DNA of 64,000 nucleotides from positions 62,001 to 126,000 of the forward strand of contig CALYLX010000138.1 of assembly GCA_944990035.1 (NCBI GenBank), in the 5' to 3' direction. The number at the start of each line of letters is the position of its first letter. The stretch's first letter is position 1. Shown piece by piece: positions 1-10,872 of this stretch. The DNA comes from Clitopilus passeckerianus. Its lineage: Eukaryota > Basidiomycota > Agaricomycetes > Agaricales > Entolomataceae. Below the pieces are notes generated by a model. The model had not been told where the DNA came from, made no database searches, and saw nothing but the letters and a program-made list of their open reading frames with translations. A program made the translations under genes and the position numbers.

Positions 1-2897
1 GTTCATCTGTTTCCCAGATTCCAGGATGATATCAAGAAGACTCTGGAAAGGCGAAGGGCTGATGTAATTGAACTTTCGCAGCCATTGACCGAACTCATGG
101 CGGACATACACCATGCAATTTTACAATGCATGACTACCACATTATCGGAGCTAAAACGCTCCAACACAACGGTCCGTTATTTCGTACGGAATCCCTTTGC
201 TCTTGCTCAAACCTCTCATCAGCTTGATTTGGATGACTTCAAAGTCGAGAATGCATACTTCCGTCAATTTGACATTGTTGTCCGACGCCAACTGGATTCT
301 GTTTGGCACAAAGTCGGTCCGAAAACCAAGCAGCTCGTGAACGACCTCGGGACGCTTCGCCGGTTACTCTAGTAGGTTTCGTGATTTTCCTCCTAGACAG
401 CTAAATCGAATAATCCTGCAGCTACCTCCTAACCTATGACCCTCTACAGTTTCATGCCTACCTAGAAACCCTCATTGCGGCGAACACCACAACTGCTGCT
501 GGCACAGCGAAACAACACCAATCCCCATGGCTTCTCACTGACGCTGCACACATCATCTTTCAAGCCGCCAAAAGGAGATGCTATACAATGACTTCAGCTT
601 CAACATCCAGTGCACCTGCAAAACGCCCACAAGTAATCACGATCGACGACGACGACGACGACGCTTGGGCTGCATTGGACGACATCGAAGGAACGTCTTC
701 CTCGAAAGGCAAGGGCACGAGCAAAGACGAGAGGCCGTGGTGGTTGCCATCTGGTATGGACCCTGTTTTGGAAGAACTTCCGAAATGGAACCTTCTGTCG
801 GAAATTATTCAAGAAACAGAGGAAGAGATGATCAGGCAGGACATGGCTCGTAAACCTATCAGCACGGGTAAAATGGCTCTGCTCACTTCCAAGCATGTAT
901 GCTGATGTATTGCCTCGTCCTTGCAGTTAACCCTGGCTCAAATGTCGTTCTTGTCATGACATCCTCTACACGAACGTGTAACGTTCTCACAAAGTTCCTC
1001 TCGACCATGGATCACGACGCACCCAATGGCGCAAAAGGTCGAACTATGATGATGGACAAGCTATGGCTCTACCTATGGTGGAAATCCCATCTTGCAGAAC
1101 AAAAGCAAGATGGCAGTGCCAAACTTCTCCCAGATGGCCTCAGACGCAACGAGGCTTCGAGTAACAACGGGATAAGCGAGGCACTGAAAAAGAAGGACAG
1201 AGAAAAGGCCGAGCGAGCAGGGAGTCGACGACGGGTCAGAGGCGGTGCTCCTCCACCTGTTGCACCTGCAAGGCCTGCAGATGGTTCAGATAAGAGCTCA
1301 AGAAACGAAGTTGTAATGGGGGAGATACAACAGGAGGCTGCAAGTTTTGCAGAATTGTATGTTCGATTACTCCAAGTCCGTTCCCCTCAAGCTGACAATA
1401 TCTTATAGTTGGGACTCCCAAGCTGATGCACCCATCGAACTAGCAGAAGATATTCTCTTTCTTGACGTCAACTCGGGTGCTCTGTTGAATGAATTTGACA
1501 CCCATTTCGGCTTACTTCCTCCTGAACAAACGGTCCTCGTCCGGGCGTATTCAGATGACTCGGACGATAGGATGCTTGCAGAAATTCGTCCTAAGTTCAT
1601 TGTCATGTTCGAACCGAACATGGAGTTCATCCGACGGATTGAGGTGCGCTTGTTTCCTCTCAGATCCCGAACCAGTTGTTGACCTGAAACTAGGTGTATA
1701 AATCTGCAAACCCTGGGATGGCCGTCAGGGTATACCACATGGTCTACGGCAACTCTTGTGAGGAACACAAATACCTGGCAGGAATACGGAAAGAGAAGGA
1801 GTCATTCGAGCGGCTCATCAAAGAGCGAGCAGTATGTTCCAACTTTAAAAATTTGGCCTGATTAGGCCTAATACTTCACGCCTTCAGTCCATGCTCCTGC
1901 CCATCTTTGAAGATCGACAAGCGGGCAGCGATGATATCATTAAAACTATCAGCACACGAGTAGCAGGTGGACGACGAGAGATTAACACATTACCTTCACA
2001 GGTAAATCTACCTTTTTTCCGCTCTGTAATTACTAACATCTTCCTAAGGTCATTGTCGATATGCGGGAGTTCCGGTCCTCTCTGCCGTCCCTACTTCATG
2101 CCTCGAACGTCCTTGTAATTCCAGCAACGCTCACCGTTGGAGACTATATCATCACTCCAGAGATCTGTGTCGAACGGAAGAGTCTGACCGATCTCATCTC
2201 GAGTTTCAATAGCGGTCGACTGTGGGTTTACGCATTGCCTTTTACCAGGAATAACGTTGCTAACGTCCGGCGATTAGGTATACACAGTGCGAGCTGATGT
2301 CTGTTCACTACAAAACACCCGTATTGTTGATTGAATTCGAGGAAGATAAAGCATTCACGCTCGATGTAGGCTTCAGTCTTACGAAGTATCTTGAACTTCA
2401 GCTGACTCTTTTCCCCTTAGATTGTCTCCGACTTGAAATCATATGTCAAGCCGACAGCAAAATACCCTGGCAAGAAGAAGCAAGGCACTGGCACTGGGGA
2501 AGCTGACCCAGCAGCACTCTTGCAATCCAAACTCACCTTACTCATCCTCACATTTCCTCGTGTACGGATAATCTGGTCGTCCTCCCCATATGCCACCGCC
2601 GAGATCTTCAAGGATCTGAAGAACAACCAACCAGAGCCGGACCCAGCAAAAGCCATTTCTACCGGGGCAGAAGATGATCCTCAAGCAGGTGCCGGCGTCA
2701 ATGCCCAGGCAGAGGAGCTACTCCGATGCTTACCAGGGATACACGCGAAGAACGTCAAGCACGTCATGGGCAAAATTGAGAGCGTGAGGGAGCTCTGTGA
2801 GATGAGCATGGTTCAAGTGCAGGAGATCTTGGGAGCTGAACCCGGGAGACAGTGCTGGGAGTTTATGCACAAAGGAGAAATGGCGGCACAGAAGTAG
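1..2897 (+). CDS. RAD1: XPF/Rad1 (ERCC4) structure-specific DNA repair endonuclease, 5'-truncated by window edge
   Basis: This is the catalytic subunit of the XPF-ERCC1 (Rad1-Rad10) nuclease, which cuts 5' of lesions in nucleotide excision repair and acts in recombination. The gene is open at base 1 and ends at the TAG at 2895-2897. Several exons are joined by short introns; the donor-acceptor pair around 1674-1700 is one example. The diagnostic nuclease motif GD-X-ERK-X3-D is visible near 2130-2200 (GDYIITPEICVERKSLTD), following VIVDMREFRSSLPSLLHAS. The C-terminal part (about 2700-2890) holds the tandem helix-hairpin-helix region (LRCLPGIHAKNVKHV) used for ERCC1/Rad10 pairing. Upstream are the helicase-like remnant and an Asp-rich linker (about 640-665). 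The N-terminal half lies outside the window. The next gene is on the same strand 333 bp downstream. The family call is very secure; individual exon ends are less so. Confidence 0.93.
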
Positions 2898-3230
2898 GGA
2901 CGTGCATGAAGCACCTATTATCTCAATTATAATCTTCGCTCACGAGAACCGTGATTTCAGCCTCTCTCGCCCTATAGTCGCTATGGTCCTGACACCGACC
3001 ATTGCGAGGCAATTGCTGAGATTCTCAGAGAGGTATTGCAATGAGCGTCACCCGAAACATCTTTTCATTCCAAATATTCCCTATTGCCATCTAATACCGA
3101 GATCATCTGACAGAGCATCGTATCAGCGAGGAGCTAAGCATTCTAATGTCTCACCCGTCCTTCTTTTTCTATCCGCGGAAAAGGATAAAAGTGGCCATAA
3201 CAAAGCCATTATACGCCCTTTTTCCCAACA
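2898..3230. other. Intergenic spacer between XPF and the F-box/LRR-like gene
   Basis: The 333 bases hold the XPF 3' end and the promoter of the next gene on the same strand. An ORF can be read through much of it, but it has no recognisable protein similarity and no good start context. No repeat or RNA gene was seen. Confidence 0.5.
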
Positions 3231-4193
3231 ATGCTTCCTCCTGAATTAACAGATCACATCCTTGCATCTGTAGACCGCGCAGATGTTGCCACGTTAAATG
3301 CCTGCGCTACGGCCTGGCCTCAGATGGTCAGCACATCTAGGGCGTACGTTTTCGACATCCCCTCTATTGAATTGACCAAATTTGGCCATGCACAAACCCT
3401 CTTTCACCTTATGTCGTCTCCTCAAAATACCATCAACGAACATCTTGCATCGAATCTCAAGACCTTCGTTTTGGGCGACAAGAATACCAAGTCGTATCAG
3501 ACGTATTATTGTCTTGGCAGATTGACGTCAGAAATATTCGTGCTGCAAAGCCTCGAAAGCCTCACCATCGACTCTTACCTATGGACATTCCATAACCCCA
3601 GGCTTGATCAAGCCCCCCTATTTCCCCCTAGTCTTCCCAATCTAACAACACTCAATCTCTCATTCGTGCACTTCGACTCCTTACCAAGTTTGGCCAACCT
3701 CATCTGCGCTTGTCCAAAGCTCAAAACCCTCCAAGTATGGCTAGTCACCTGGCCAGCTTGCCACTCCAGCTTGCCTGACATTCGTAAACTCCCATCCTCG
3801 CTCAAGACGATCGAATTCTTGGCTATGAGTGAGAGAGAAAGTCATTCAAGGTCACCTGGCCCTGGTCTGGCTGTCCTTCATTACGGGCCACTCCTAGATT
3901 GGATTTTGGCATGTCATGCAGACGCGCCATCCCCTCAAAGTTCAGCATCCACACTCAGCGACGAGTACCCGGAATTTCCAATAGAACGGCTGAGTTTTCG
4001 TCTTGTCCATAATGATGTTGCAGACGGGTTGTACAACCTTCTCGACGTTGCGCAGGATTCACTCAAGGATGTTTCGCTGTCCTTCCTTCCTGGTCAGCAC
4101 GAAGCAGATCAAAAGCTATGGAATCATCCCACGTTGAGGAAGGTACCAGAATTGTTTGTGACGAGGTTGTCTGGAGTGTCTTATTTCAAGTAG
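3231..4193 (+). CDS. F-box/LRR-like hypothetical protein (320 aa, intronless)
   Basis: A single-exon ORF starts with ATG at 3231 and runs to the TAG at 4191-4193. The N-terminus (MLPPELTDHILASVDRAD) resembles the short, degenerate F-box opening (LPxEl...I) common in large lineage-specific mushroom families. The middle contains leucine-rich stretches of LRR character (SLPNLTTLNLSFVHFDSLPS, then a CPKLKTLQVWLV segment). Such proteins are usually thought to be SCF adaptor-like, but the canonical F-box is incomplete here and Skp1 binding is only inferred. The neighbour to the right converges on it. Coding status is well supported by the long uninterrupted frame and codon usage; function is uncertain. 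Confidence 0.72.
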   Translation: MLPPELTDHILASVDRADVATLNACATAWPQMVSTSRAYVFDIPSIELTKFGHAQTLFHLMSSPQNTINEHLASNLKTFVLGDKNTKSYQTYYCLGRLTSEIFVLQSLESLTIDSYLWTFHNPRLDQAPLFPPSLPNLTTLNLSFVHFDSLPSLANLICACPKLKTLQVWLVTWPACHSSLPDIRKLPSSLKTIEFLAMSERESHSRSPGPGLAVLHYGPLLDWILACHADAPSPQSSASTLSDEYPEFPIERLSFRLVHNDVADGLYNLLDVAQDSLKDVSLSFLPGQHEADQKLWNHPTLRKVPELFVTRLSGVSYFK

Positions 4194-4572
4194 TGTATTT
4201 CATTTATATCATTGGACGATATTCTTGACCTTTGCTTTCTACGTAGCCGTGCTGGCATGGGCCTTTGCTGCTTTCCTGCCTGTCCTCTTTGGTCGTAAGG
4301 GTTGGGTTCATGACCTCGTTTCCCTGCGTTTTCTTGTTTGTAGCTTCCGCAGTGGTGATTTTATGATCGTATTGCTTCCCAGTTCCGTCAAATCTGCGTA
4401 TCAATAGCCATAATGTGTATCTCTAGTGTACTTCGACAAAAAGTTTGTAGTTCTCATCCTGATCAGATCGGTGTCTCGAAAATTAATTTCAATCCTTTAC
4501 CATGCTTCAAAACAAACAAGAAATCATGTATGTATATCCTCCGGATATGCGCCTCTTCTTTCTATCTTCCAA
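4194..4572. other. Convergent 3' spacer
   Basis: 379 bases lie between the stop of the F-box-like gene (+) and the stop of phosphomevalonate kinase (-). Short ORFs on both strands are low-complexity or overlap each other and have no recognisable products. It is most likely two 3' UTRs. Confidence 0.5.
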
Positions 4573-6456
4573 TCAAACTCCAACAGCCTCTACCAGCCCT
4601 TTAACCTTGTCCACCTCCTCCACTCTCGCGCCTCCGGCCCTACTTTCCTGCGTGCTCAACGGGCTAACATTCAGCTTGGTATATTCGCTCCAAAGCTGCT
4701 CTACTCGTTGGATGGGAGGAACATCAGGCGATGAATCGACAGGGTCGCAGATCAAGAGCCAAATTGCGTCGTAGCCTCCAGCTATGAAAAAGGAATGTGT
4801 CAAATCAGAATCACAGCAGAGGAGGTGGGAGAGAAAATGACATACCTCCTGGGACACCTCCTCCAATGACACCAGCCAGCTGGACGCAGGAGTCGAGGAG
4901 TTCAGTCTGTTCCGAGGGTTCGATAGGGACCCCGGAGTTGCTTCCCATTTCGCGCATCTTAGCTCGGATGGCCTAAGGTTAGGATATCAGCGAGCGAGCA
5001 AGAAGGGACAACGGAGGAGAACAAACCTCAGTCAACTGGAATACCTCAAAGAACTTCGACACGATCGGGAGTTCATCGTCCGTCTGAGCACTGGATACGC
5101 CCCACTAGAAAAAATTATCAGACATTGCCTCTGAAGCAATAAACCAAATCACCCACCTGAATCGGCTGCAACGAAGCGATATACTTAACACTCTCCGTAT
5201 AAGTCGCGGGGTTCTTCTCATACAGCGCCGAAAGCTCATTCAGAGTCTGTGCGAGCTTCGTGTTCAGCGTATCGAGAGATGTCCACAGTTCCAGGGCTTC
5301 TTTGGGATTATCTGTCCTCCACTTCAAGACTTTTCCGACGAGAGATGGGGTGTCGCTTCCAGCATCGACGTCAGCGAGGACTAGTCTAGTGAGCGGTGGG
5401 AGGCGGAAGAGCTGGACTTTGTAGTCCCAATCTTTATTCGAGGGTGAGAGGACGGGGTGGAGGGCTTGCGATTTGAGCTATTGGACATAATTCAGCAAGC
5501 GTGCTCAAACCCGGCGTGAAGAAGTTAGCCAAGACTCACTGCATCCTCCTTCATCAACCCCTGAATAACCGCCGGATTGAACCTCGTATAAACGTGGCTG
5601 CCAAACACTGCACTCGACACATCAAATCCACTTCCAACCTTGCCTTGGGCGAGACAATGGATGAACTGAGCAGCATTGTGTGCTAGCAATCTGCCCTCGG
5701 ATGCGTTTTCGCTGGTGACGGATTCGTTGCTCTCAAGAGAAGAACCAGGGATGACGGAGAAGTGGATAAGCAGGGCAGAGACGAGAGATGTGATCAGGGA
5801 GGCGGAGGAGCCGAGGCCGGTTTTGTGGACGTTGGAGAGGGTGACTCCGGTTGGCACGAATGGTGGGATGTGTGCAAGGGATGAGATCGTCCGAGGTAGG
5901 TTGAGAGATGCGAGCTTTGTAAATCAGATGTTTAGAACGGAGCACGAAGATGACAGTAATCAGGGACATACCTTTTCGCGTTGAGAGTAAAAGTCGTTAT
6001 CGCCAACGATAGCAATGTCAATCCCATTTGCCGAGGAAGAGAACACCTTGTTGACGGTCTCGATCCCTTTGATCTCAGCAGCGAGGGCAATCGTATGCTG
6101 TAGTGCTAGGTGCACGAACTTGTTCTTGCTTTCACTGGATACGAACAACCATTATCAGCAACTGCTTCAACTTCATCGCAGAAGGGAGGAAGAACGTACT
6201 TGGTGGCAGCATTATCGACGACGACCTTGCCCCCATCGGTCTTGACCTCATAATCCCAAACCGAATTCTCAAACTGCGGACTCCTCACTCGGATTCTATA
6301 TCCACTACCCGAGGCTGAAGTCGATGAACCTTTGATCACCGTATAGAACCTCGAAGACGCGGACACCACCGTCCCCGAGTACTTCTGATCGAGGACTAGA
6401 TAACCTCCCGCAACCAGGACCTTTCCAGGTGCGGACACCACCGTCGTTGTCGACAT
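4573..6456 (-). CDS. ERG8: Phosphomevalonate kinase (GHMP kinase family)
   Basis: It phosphorylates mevalonate-5-phosphate to the diphosphate in the cytosolic mevalonate/ergosterol pathway. The start at 6456 gives MSTTTVVSAPGKVLVAGGYL, the typical PMK N-terminus with the GHMP 'APGKV..aGgYlVL' opening. Exon 1 ends at about 6200 (GTACGT donor). The ATP-binding GHMP motif KTGLGSSASLITSLVSAL is read near 5760-5830, and 'GKVGSGFDVSSAVFGSHVYTRF' is just downstream near 5600-5660. The C-terminal glycine-rich loop (GGVPGGGGYDAIWLL) is encoded around 4740-4860, and the stop TGA lies at 4573-4575. At least six exons have short introns. The gene is complete and shares strand with the downstream ferrochelatase, but they are separate transcription units. 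The family call is very secure. Confidence 0.93.
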
Positions 6457-6945
6457 CTCTTCGTTTCAGTCTCAGTAAAGATGTATAGTCAAAAGGCCAG
6501 GCGCTAAAGTCAGCGAAAGATGATGATCAAGGATAACAAGGAGGGGTCGTGCTGGTACTTAAACGCGCAAAGAGGGCCAAAAATCGATCCACTTTATTAC
6601 CAGACCCCCCTTTATAAGAAGGGCTCAGCTTCCTCCGCCCGCCCGACAAGAACGTACGGATCGAAGAGGGAGTTGAGCCTAAGTGCTTACCTAACTCAAA
6701 GTTAAATGAGGGCTGGTCAGGGTGGGCACACGGAGTTCGTTTCTCGAATACCCTAAAGGAGTGCAAGACTCGCGGCCGCAAGGCGTAAAGCGAGGCAATC
6801 TGGCATCTGTGCCTCGGAAAAGGTGGATAAATCTTCAAAGATCATAGATAATCTGTAGCGGTTACACCCCGAATCTAAGTAGCGGCGGTTACAGATTAAA
6901 GTCAATTCGACTAGATTACAACTTGTCCAAAGTCAAAAACAAAGG
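6457..6945. other. ERG8 upstream region and 3' flank of ferrochelatase gene
   Basis: 489 bases lie between two minus-strand genes. This should contain the ERG8 promoter. No canonical TATA box, repeat or RNA gene was recognised. A 103-aa ORF on the minus strand lacks any recognisable domain and is not reported as a gene. Confidence 0.45.
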
Positions 6946-8396
6946 TCACCGCCCGCCTCTGGCAAACCACGCTTTTTGTTGTCCACACGTATTATTGGTG
7001 CATCCTGGACATCTCAGTCCGAACTGCGTACTCACGGGTCCTTTGCCCGCACTACAATCCCGCAAATGCGAGGCCACGATATCCGCAAGTGCACGGATGA
7101 ACACAGGGGATTCGTTCAGGGACTCTGCACGATGTACGTCGATTCCGAGCTGTTACAGAGTTAATCAGTTCATTTCGGCCTTCTCAGGGCGTGAACACGC
7201 GTGGCTTACCTCTTTAGCCTCCTTCACGTACTCCAAATCGAGCTCGTATAGCGTCTCGATGTGATCACTCGTGAAGGCAATAGGGACCAGGACAACTTGC
7301 TTTTTGCCCAACCTTGCCAGACCCTTCAGTGCTTCGGCCGTCTGCATGCCCATCCACGCGCTGGGTCCGACTTGGCTCTGCCAGACCAGCCTGAAGGGAT
7401 TTGAATGCCCTAGACGGTCCATGACATGCGAGACAGAGGCGGAAACCTCGAGAATGTAGGGGTCGCCACGGTTAACGACCGACATTGGGAGAGAGTGAGC
7501 TGAGAAGAGTAAGACGGCGTCTTTACGTGTTTCAGCTGGAAATTTGGCGAGTGCCGCCTCGATGTTTTGTGCAACAGCCTGTTCACATGTATATCAGCGA
7601 AGGCCCATAGCCTCGGAGGAAGCAGAGGATTCCCACCTCAATGAATCCAGGGTGTGTACCCCACCTATCAATGACGCTCCATTCAATGCCTTCGACGTCG
7701 CCCTTCAATCCCCGCCTATACATCTCGTTCAGACTGCTTCCAGTTGTCGAACAACTGTACTGCGGGTACTGAGTGAACGCAATAGCCCTCTTCACCCCAT
7801 CCTCCTTCATCTCCTTGGCTGTCTGCTCCGTCAACGGCCTCACATACCTAAAAGCTGTATAGGCCTTATGCGGCGCGGTCTCCGGATGCAGCTCATCCAG
7901 CAGCTCAGCCATACGCTCTCCTTGAATTTGGGTGTACTTGAGAATGGGAGACCCGCCTCCAATTTCTTCATATTGCTTTTCTATCTGGGGCGTCCGACGC
8001 TTGGCAATGAGAGGTGCAAGGAATGATTGGAAGGGCAGAGGTATGAGGTCTCCGTCCGAGAAGAGGTTTTTGAGGAAGTCGTGTGTTTCTGGGACCTAGT
8101 GGTTGAAACGAGTGTATGGTTAGAATCTGTTCGGGACAGGAAGAATGTTTGGACGTACAGTTGCTGGTCCTCCCATGTTCATCATGACAATGGCTGGGAA
8201 CACGGTCAGCAAAAGAGTTGCTAGATTGTCCTTAGCAAGGTATATTCACCTGTTGGACTTGGAACTCGGTTAGCCTCATGCTCCTTTCTCAATGAACTCA
8301 TGCAACTCACCTCTTCCCGGTCGTTACAGGCCTATGCAATGAAGTAAGACCTCTGGTCAGCGACCGTGACATCGCCGCCGTTTTCTGCACGTTCAT
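6946..8396 (-). CDS. HEM15: Ferrochelatase, mitochondrial, with C-terminal [2Fe-2S]-type cysteines
   Basis: It inserts Fe2+ into protoporphyrin IX at the matrix face of the inner membrane, the last step of heme synthesis. I chose the ATG at 8396 because it gives a basic, Ser/Thr-rich leader ([20 protein letters not shown]). That leader splices in phase through 8396-8328, 8274-8250 and 8193-8159 into [20 protein letters not shown]. Catalytic signatures are present: [10 protein letters not shown] (proton-abstracting His) and [12 protein letters not shown] (active-site Glu). The last exon (about 7148-6946) ends with [17 protein letters not shown]. Its three Cys match the C-terminal cluster ligands of metazoan and fission-yeast enzymes and are absent from baker's yeast. 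The stop TGA is at 6946-6948. A large competing ORF at 8332-8574 is a different frame over the leader region. The family call is very secure and the start is likely. Confidence 0.94.
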
Positions 8397-8638
8397 CGTC
8401 GCTGTCGTCGGGAGCAAGTCGTGTCAACCCAACGTGAACGAAGTTCGGGATAAATGTGGTGACATCTTGACACTCGACGTCGATCTCTGCCGGACTGAAC
8501 GCGTAACTGCCGTGGGAACATCGACTGACCAATGAAATCACAAGGATATTACGCGGGGTTGCAGGAGTCTTCAAATTCGAGAAATGATTTCAAAAAAAGT
8601 GTATAATTGAAGCTATGGATACTGTATTATGGTAGTAA

Positions 8639-10141
8639 TTAAGGAGGGCCATCCAACGAATTATCATCCCCGCTAATCCTAGCTTCAAGCCTTGCCTTTC
8701 CATTCCTAAACGCTTGCAGCTCCACCCGAAGCCAAGATTCATCGACTTTTCCTTCGATCACCGGCTTTGAAACTTCGTCTCGGAGAAGGATGATTTCTTC
8801 GCTGACGACGACCAAAGAGTCGTGGATATGAGCCGTGCTTGACTGGGCCTCCGTAGTCCATTGCGCAACGTTACTGAGCTTTGCGAGGTTGAGCTTGATT
8901 ATTTCAATTTTGGCCTTGTTCCCGCCAAGGTAAGTCCAGAAACTGTTCAGAATATCTCTGTGATTTCTGGAGACGGCGTATTCTTCATCAGAGCTGAGAT
9001 CTTGAATGTCTTGGATCTGATTCTCCATCATCATGAAGACACCCTGGGTGAGGTCGCACCCATGTAACAGTGTCCGGAGAAGCGCTGAGGTCTCTGTTAG
9101 CATTTGGAGGAACGCGTCCTTGGCGGCTTCTTCGCATAGGTCGTGCCGAAACCACGAAAATGAGAAAGGCGACCAAGATCGGTTTTCAAATGCTTGCTGT
9201 ATCTTAACCAGACCTCTAGCGTCGATTGTGCTGAGCCTGTCGAGGATTGGGTGACAAATAAAACCATGAGGAAAAATAAATCCGCACTTTGAGTTTGTTG
9301 CGCAAGCCAGAACACCCAAAGACCGGACGTATTTGATAGCTTGGCCAACGGTATTGATGAAGTTTTGCGACACCCTAGAAATATCTGCAGCAAGTAATAA
9401 ATCGCTATGCTTCACCGACACCAGCAGATCTTTGGCTCCGGTCTGGATATCACGTAGCTCAACCACCATTGTTTGCCATTGCCCATCGCAATGCTGGATA
9501 GCGGCATTGTCCATATTTCCTTGTAGGGTCATGAGGGCAGTGAGATCAAGACCATGGTGCGTTAACTGGTCGGTAACAGGTAGCCTGGGTGGGGTACAAA
9601 TAACTGTGCTTGAGGCTAGGGGCAGGTGGCATAGGTATCGAGGATTTGCGTAGAGGTGTTGAAAGATCTGTGTTCCAAGTCCAGTAAGAACAAATATCAC
9701 GTTCTTCTTGGTGAAATTGCGGAGGATAACACGTCGGAGGCAGTTCAGACATTCATGAAAATACATGAAGAGAGAATGCATCGTGATCTGGAGCCAAATT
9801 TGAACGAAGGTGTCGTATAAAGACCATTTGACTGGTTGGTTGTCTGCACGGGGAGATTCAGTTGGGGATATTGTAAAGTCTGAAGCTTCAAAGGTAGTGG
9901 TGAAAGCCTTGTCCCTCATAGGTTGGATGTTGACTTTGGGTGCTGAGGTACAGGCAGAAGAATCGTTTTCTTCGGAAGTGCCAGGAGTCCTCTTGGTAAA
10001 CTAGGAAAATGAATTCAGGGTTGCTCAAGAGTCCTGCCAAATGGCTGGACTTACCACAGCGCCGTCAACTGTAGTGTCATTGACGCAGGCGAATGCAGAG
10101 TCAGGAGAGGTCTCGCAGTGCTTTTGAGAGGCAGTATCCAT
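8639..10141 (-). CDS. Orphan single-TM, helical hypothetical protein (about 482 aa, two exons)
   Basis: Exon 1 spans 10141-10055 (MDTASQKHCETSPDSAFACV...), donor GTAAGT; exon 2 spans 10000-8639. The join is in phase and extends the long ORF by about 57 residues. After a Ser/Thr-rich N-terminus of about 95 residues there is one hydrophobic segment (VIFVLTGLGTQIFQHLYA). It is followed by a long, mostly helical region with repeated Leu/Ile/Asp spacing (for example IQDIQDLSSDEEYAV), suggestive of a coiled-coil or helical-bundle extracytosolic or cytosolic domain. I do not recognise the family; similar TM-plus-helical orphan proteins are common in mushroom genomes. The promoter region is shared with the divergent MYND gene. 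Coding status is good from length and splice consistency; function is unknown. Confidence 0.72.
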
Positions 10142-10872
10142 GAAAGTAACTAGAAGAACACTGGGGTCTTAACACGAAGAACTGCAGCTGGTTTAAGCCT
10201 CATTCAAGGCCACCTTGCATTGCTGGCCAAAAGCCACAGTGATGAGTACAATGGCCATGGAAGATAGTGGTGATCAGATTCATAATGGGAGGAAGAAAGG
10301 GAGCTGACTGATAGCCGACCTCCGACACACTGGCAGTAAGGTCTCTTCGAATCCAGTTGCCAAGTTTCAGCCTGACCATCATTGAGGAACTTGGAGGACA
10401 GTCAGTGCTTGTAATGTCGGTGTTGGAGACCACATTCAACATCGCATCCTGGCAGCCCAACTTCATATTCAGGCGACTGTCTGTTGAAATCACGAAGAGC
10501 TTGCTAGCAGTGACTAGTGACTGGTGACTGAAGAGGGACTCTCTAGACCAACTCACTTTCTCGAAGCAAATTTCGCTTGCCCACGGATGACTGCAAGCGT
10601 TTTCAGTACACACTGTCCTTCTTGTGTGTGCTGAGCGTGTGAATCTTGACGGCGCTAAACACCGTCCTCCTTAATCTGTGCCGAATGCCCTCCTTCACAG
10701 TCAACCGCCAACAACTTCCTACCTGCTGGAACTTGGAAGTAGTTCGTTCCTTTGACTTACGAATCAACTGTACTATTCACCTCCTTGTGTCGCGTGCGTA
10801 TGGATTATCGACTAACCGTGATCAAATTCACTCATTGCCTGGCCCCGCACAGACGATCCGCCGCCGTGGGTC
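10142..10872. other. Divergent promoter region between orphan TM gene and MYND gene
   Basis: 731 bases lie between two divergent starts. A 137-codon ORF on the minus strand (10200-10613) starts at a non-ATG codon and has no recognisable domain, so it is not counted as a gene. No clear TATA box or repeat was seen. Confidence 0.45.

Noticed and set aside
8332..8574. 80-codon minus-strand ORF over the ferrochelatase leader
   Set aside because: Different frame from the transit peptide that splices in phase into the ferrochelatase core.
10200..10613. 137-codon minus-strand ORF in the divergent spacer
   Set aside because: Non-ATG start, no domain, lies in the expected promoter of two genes.
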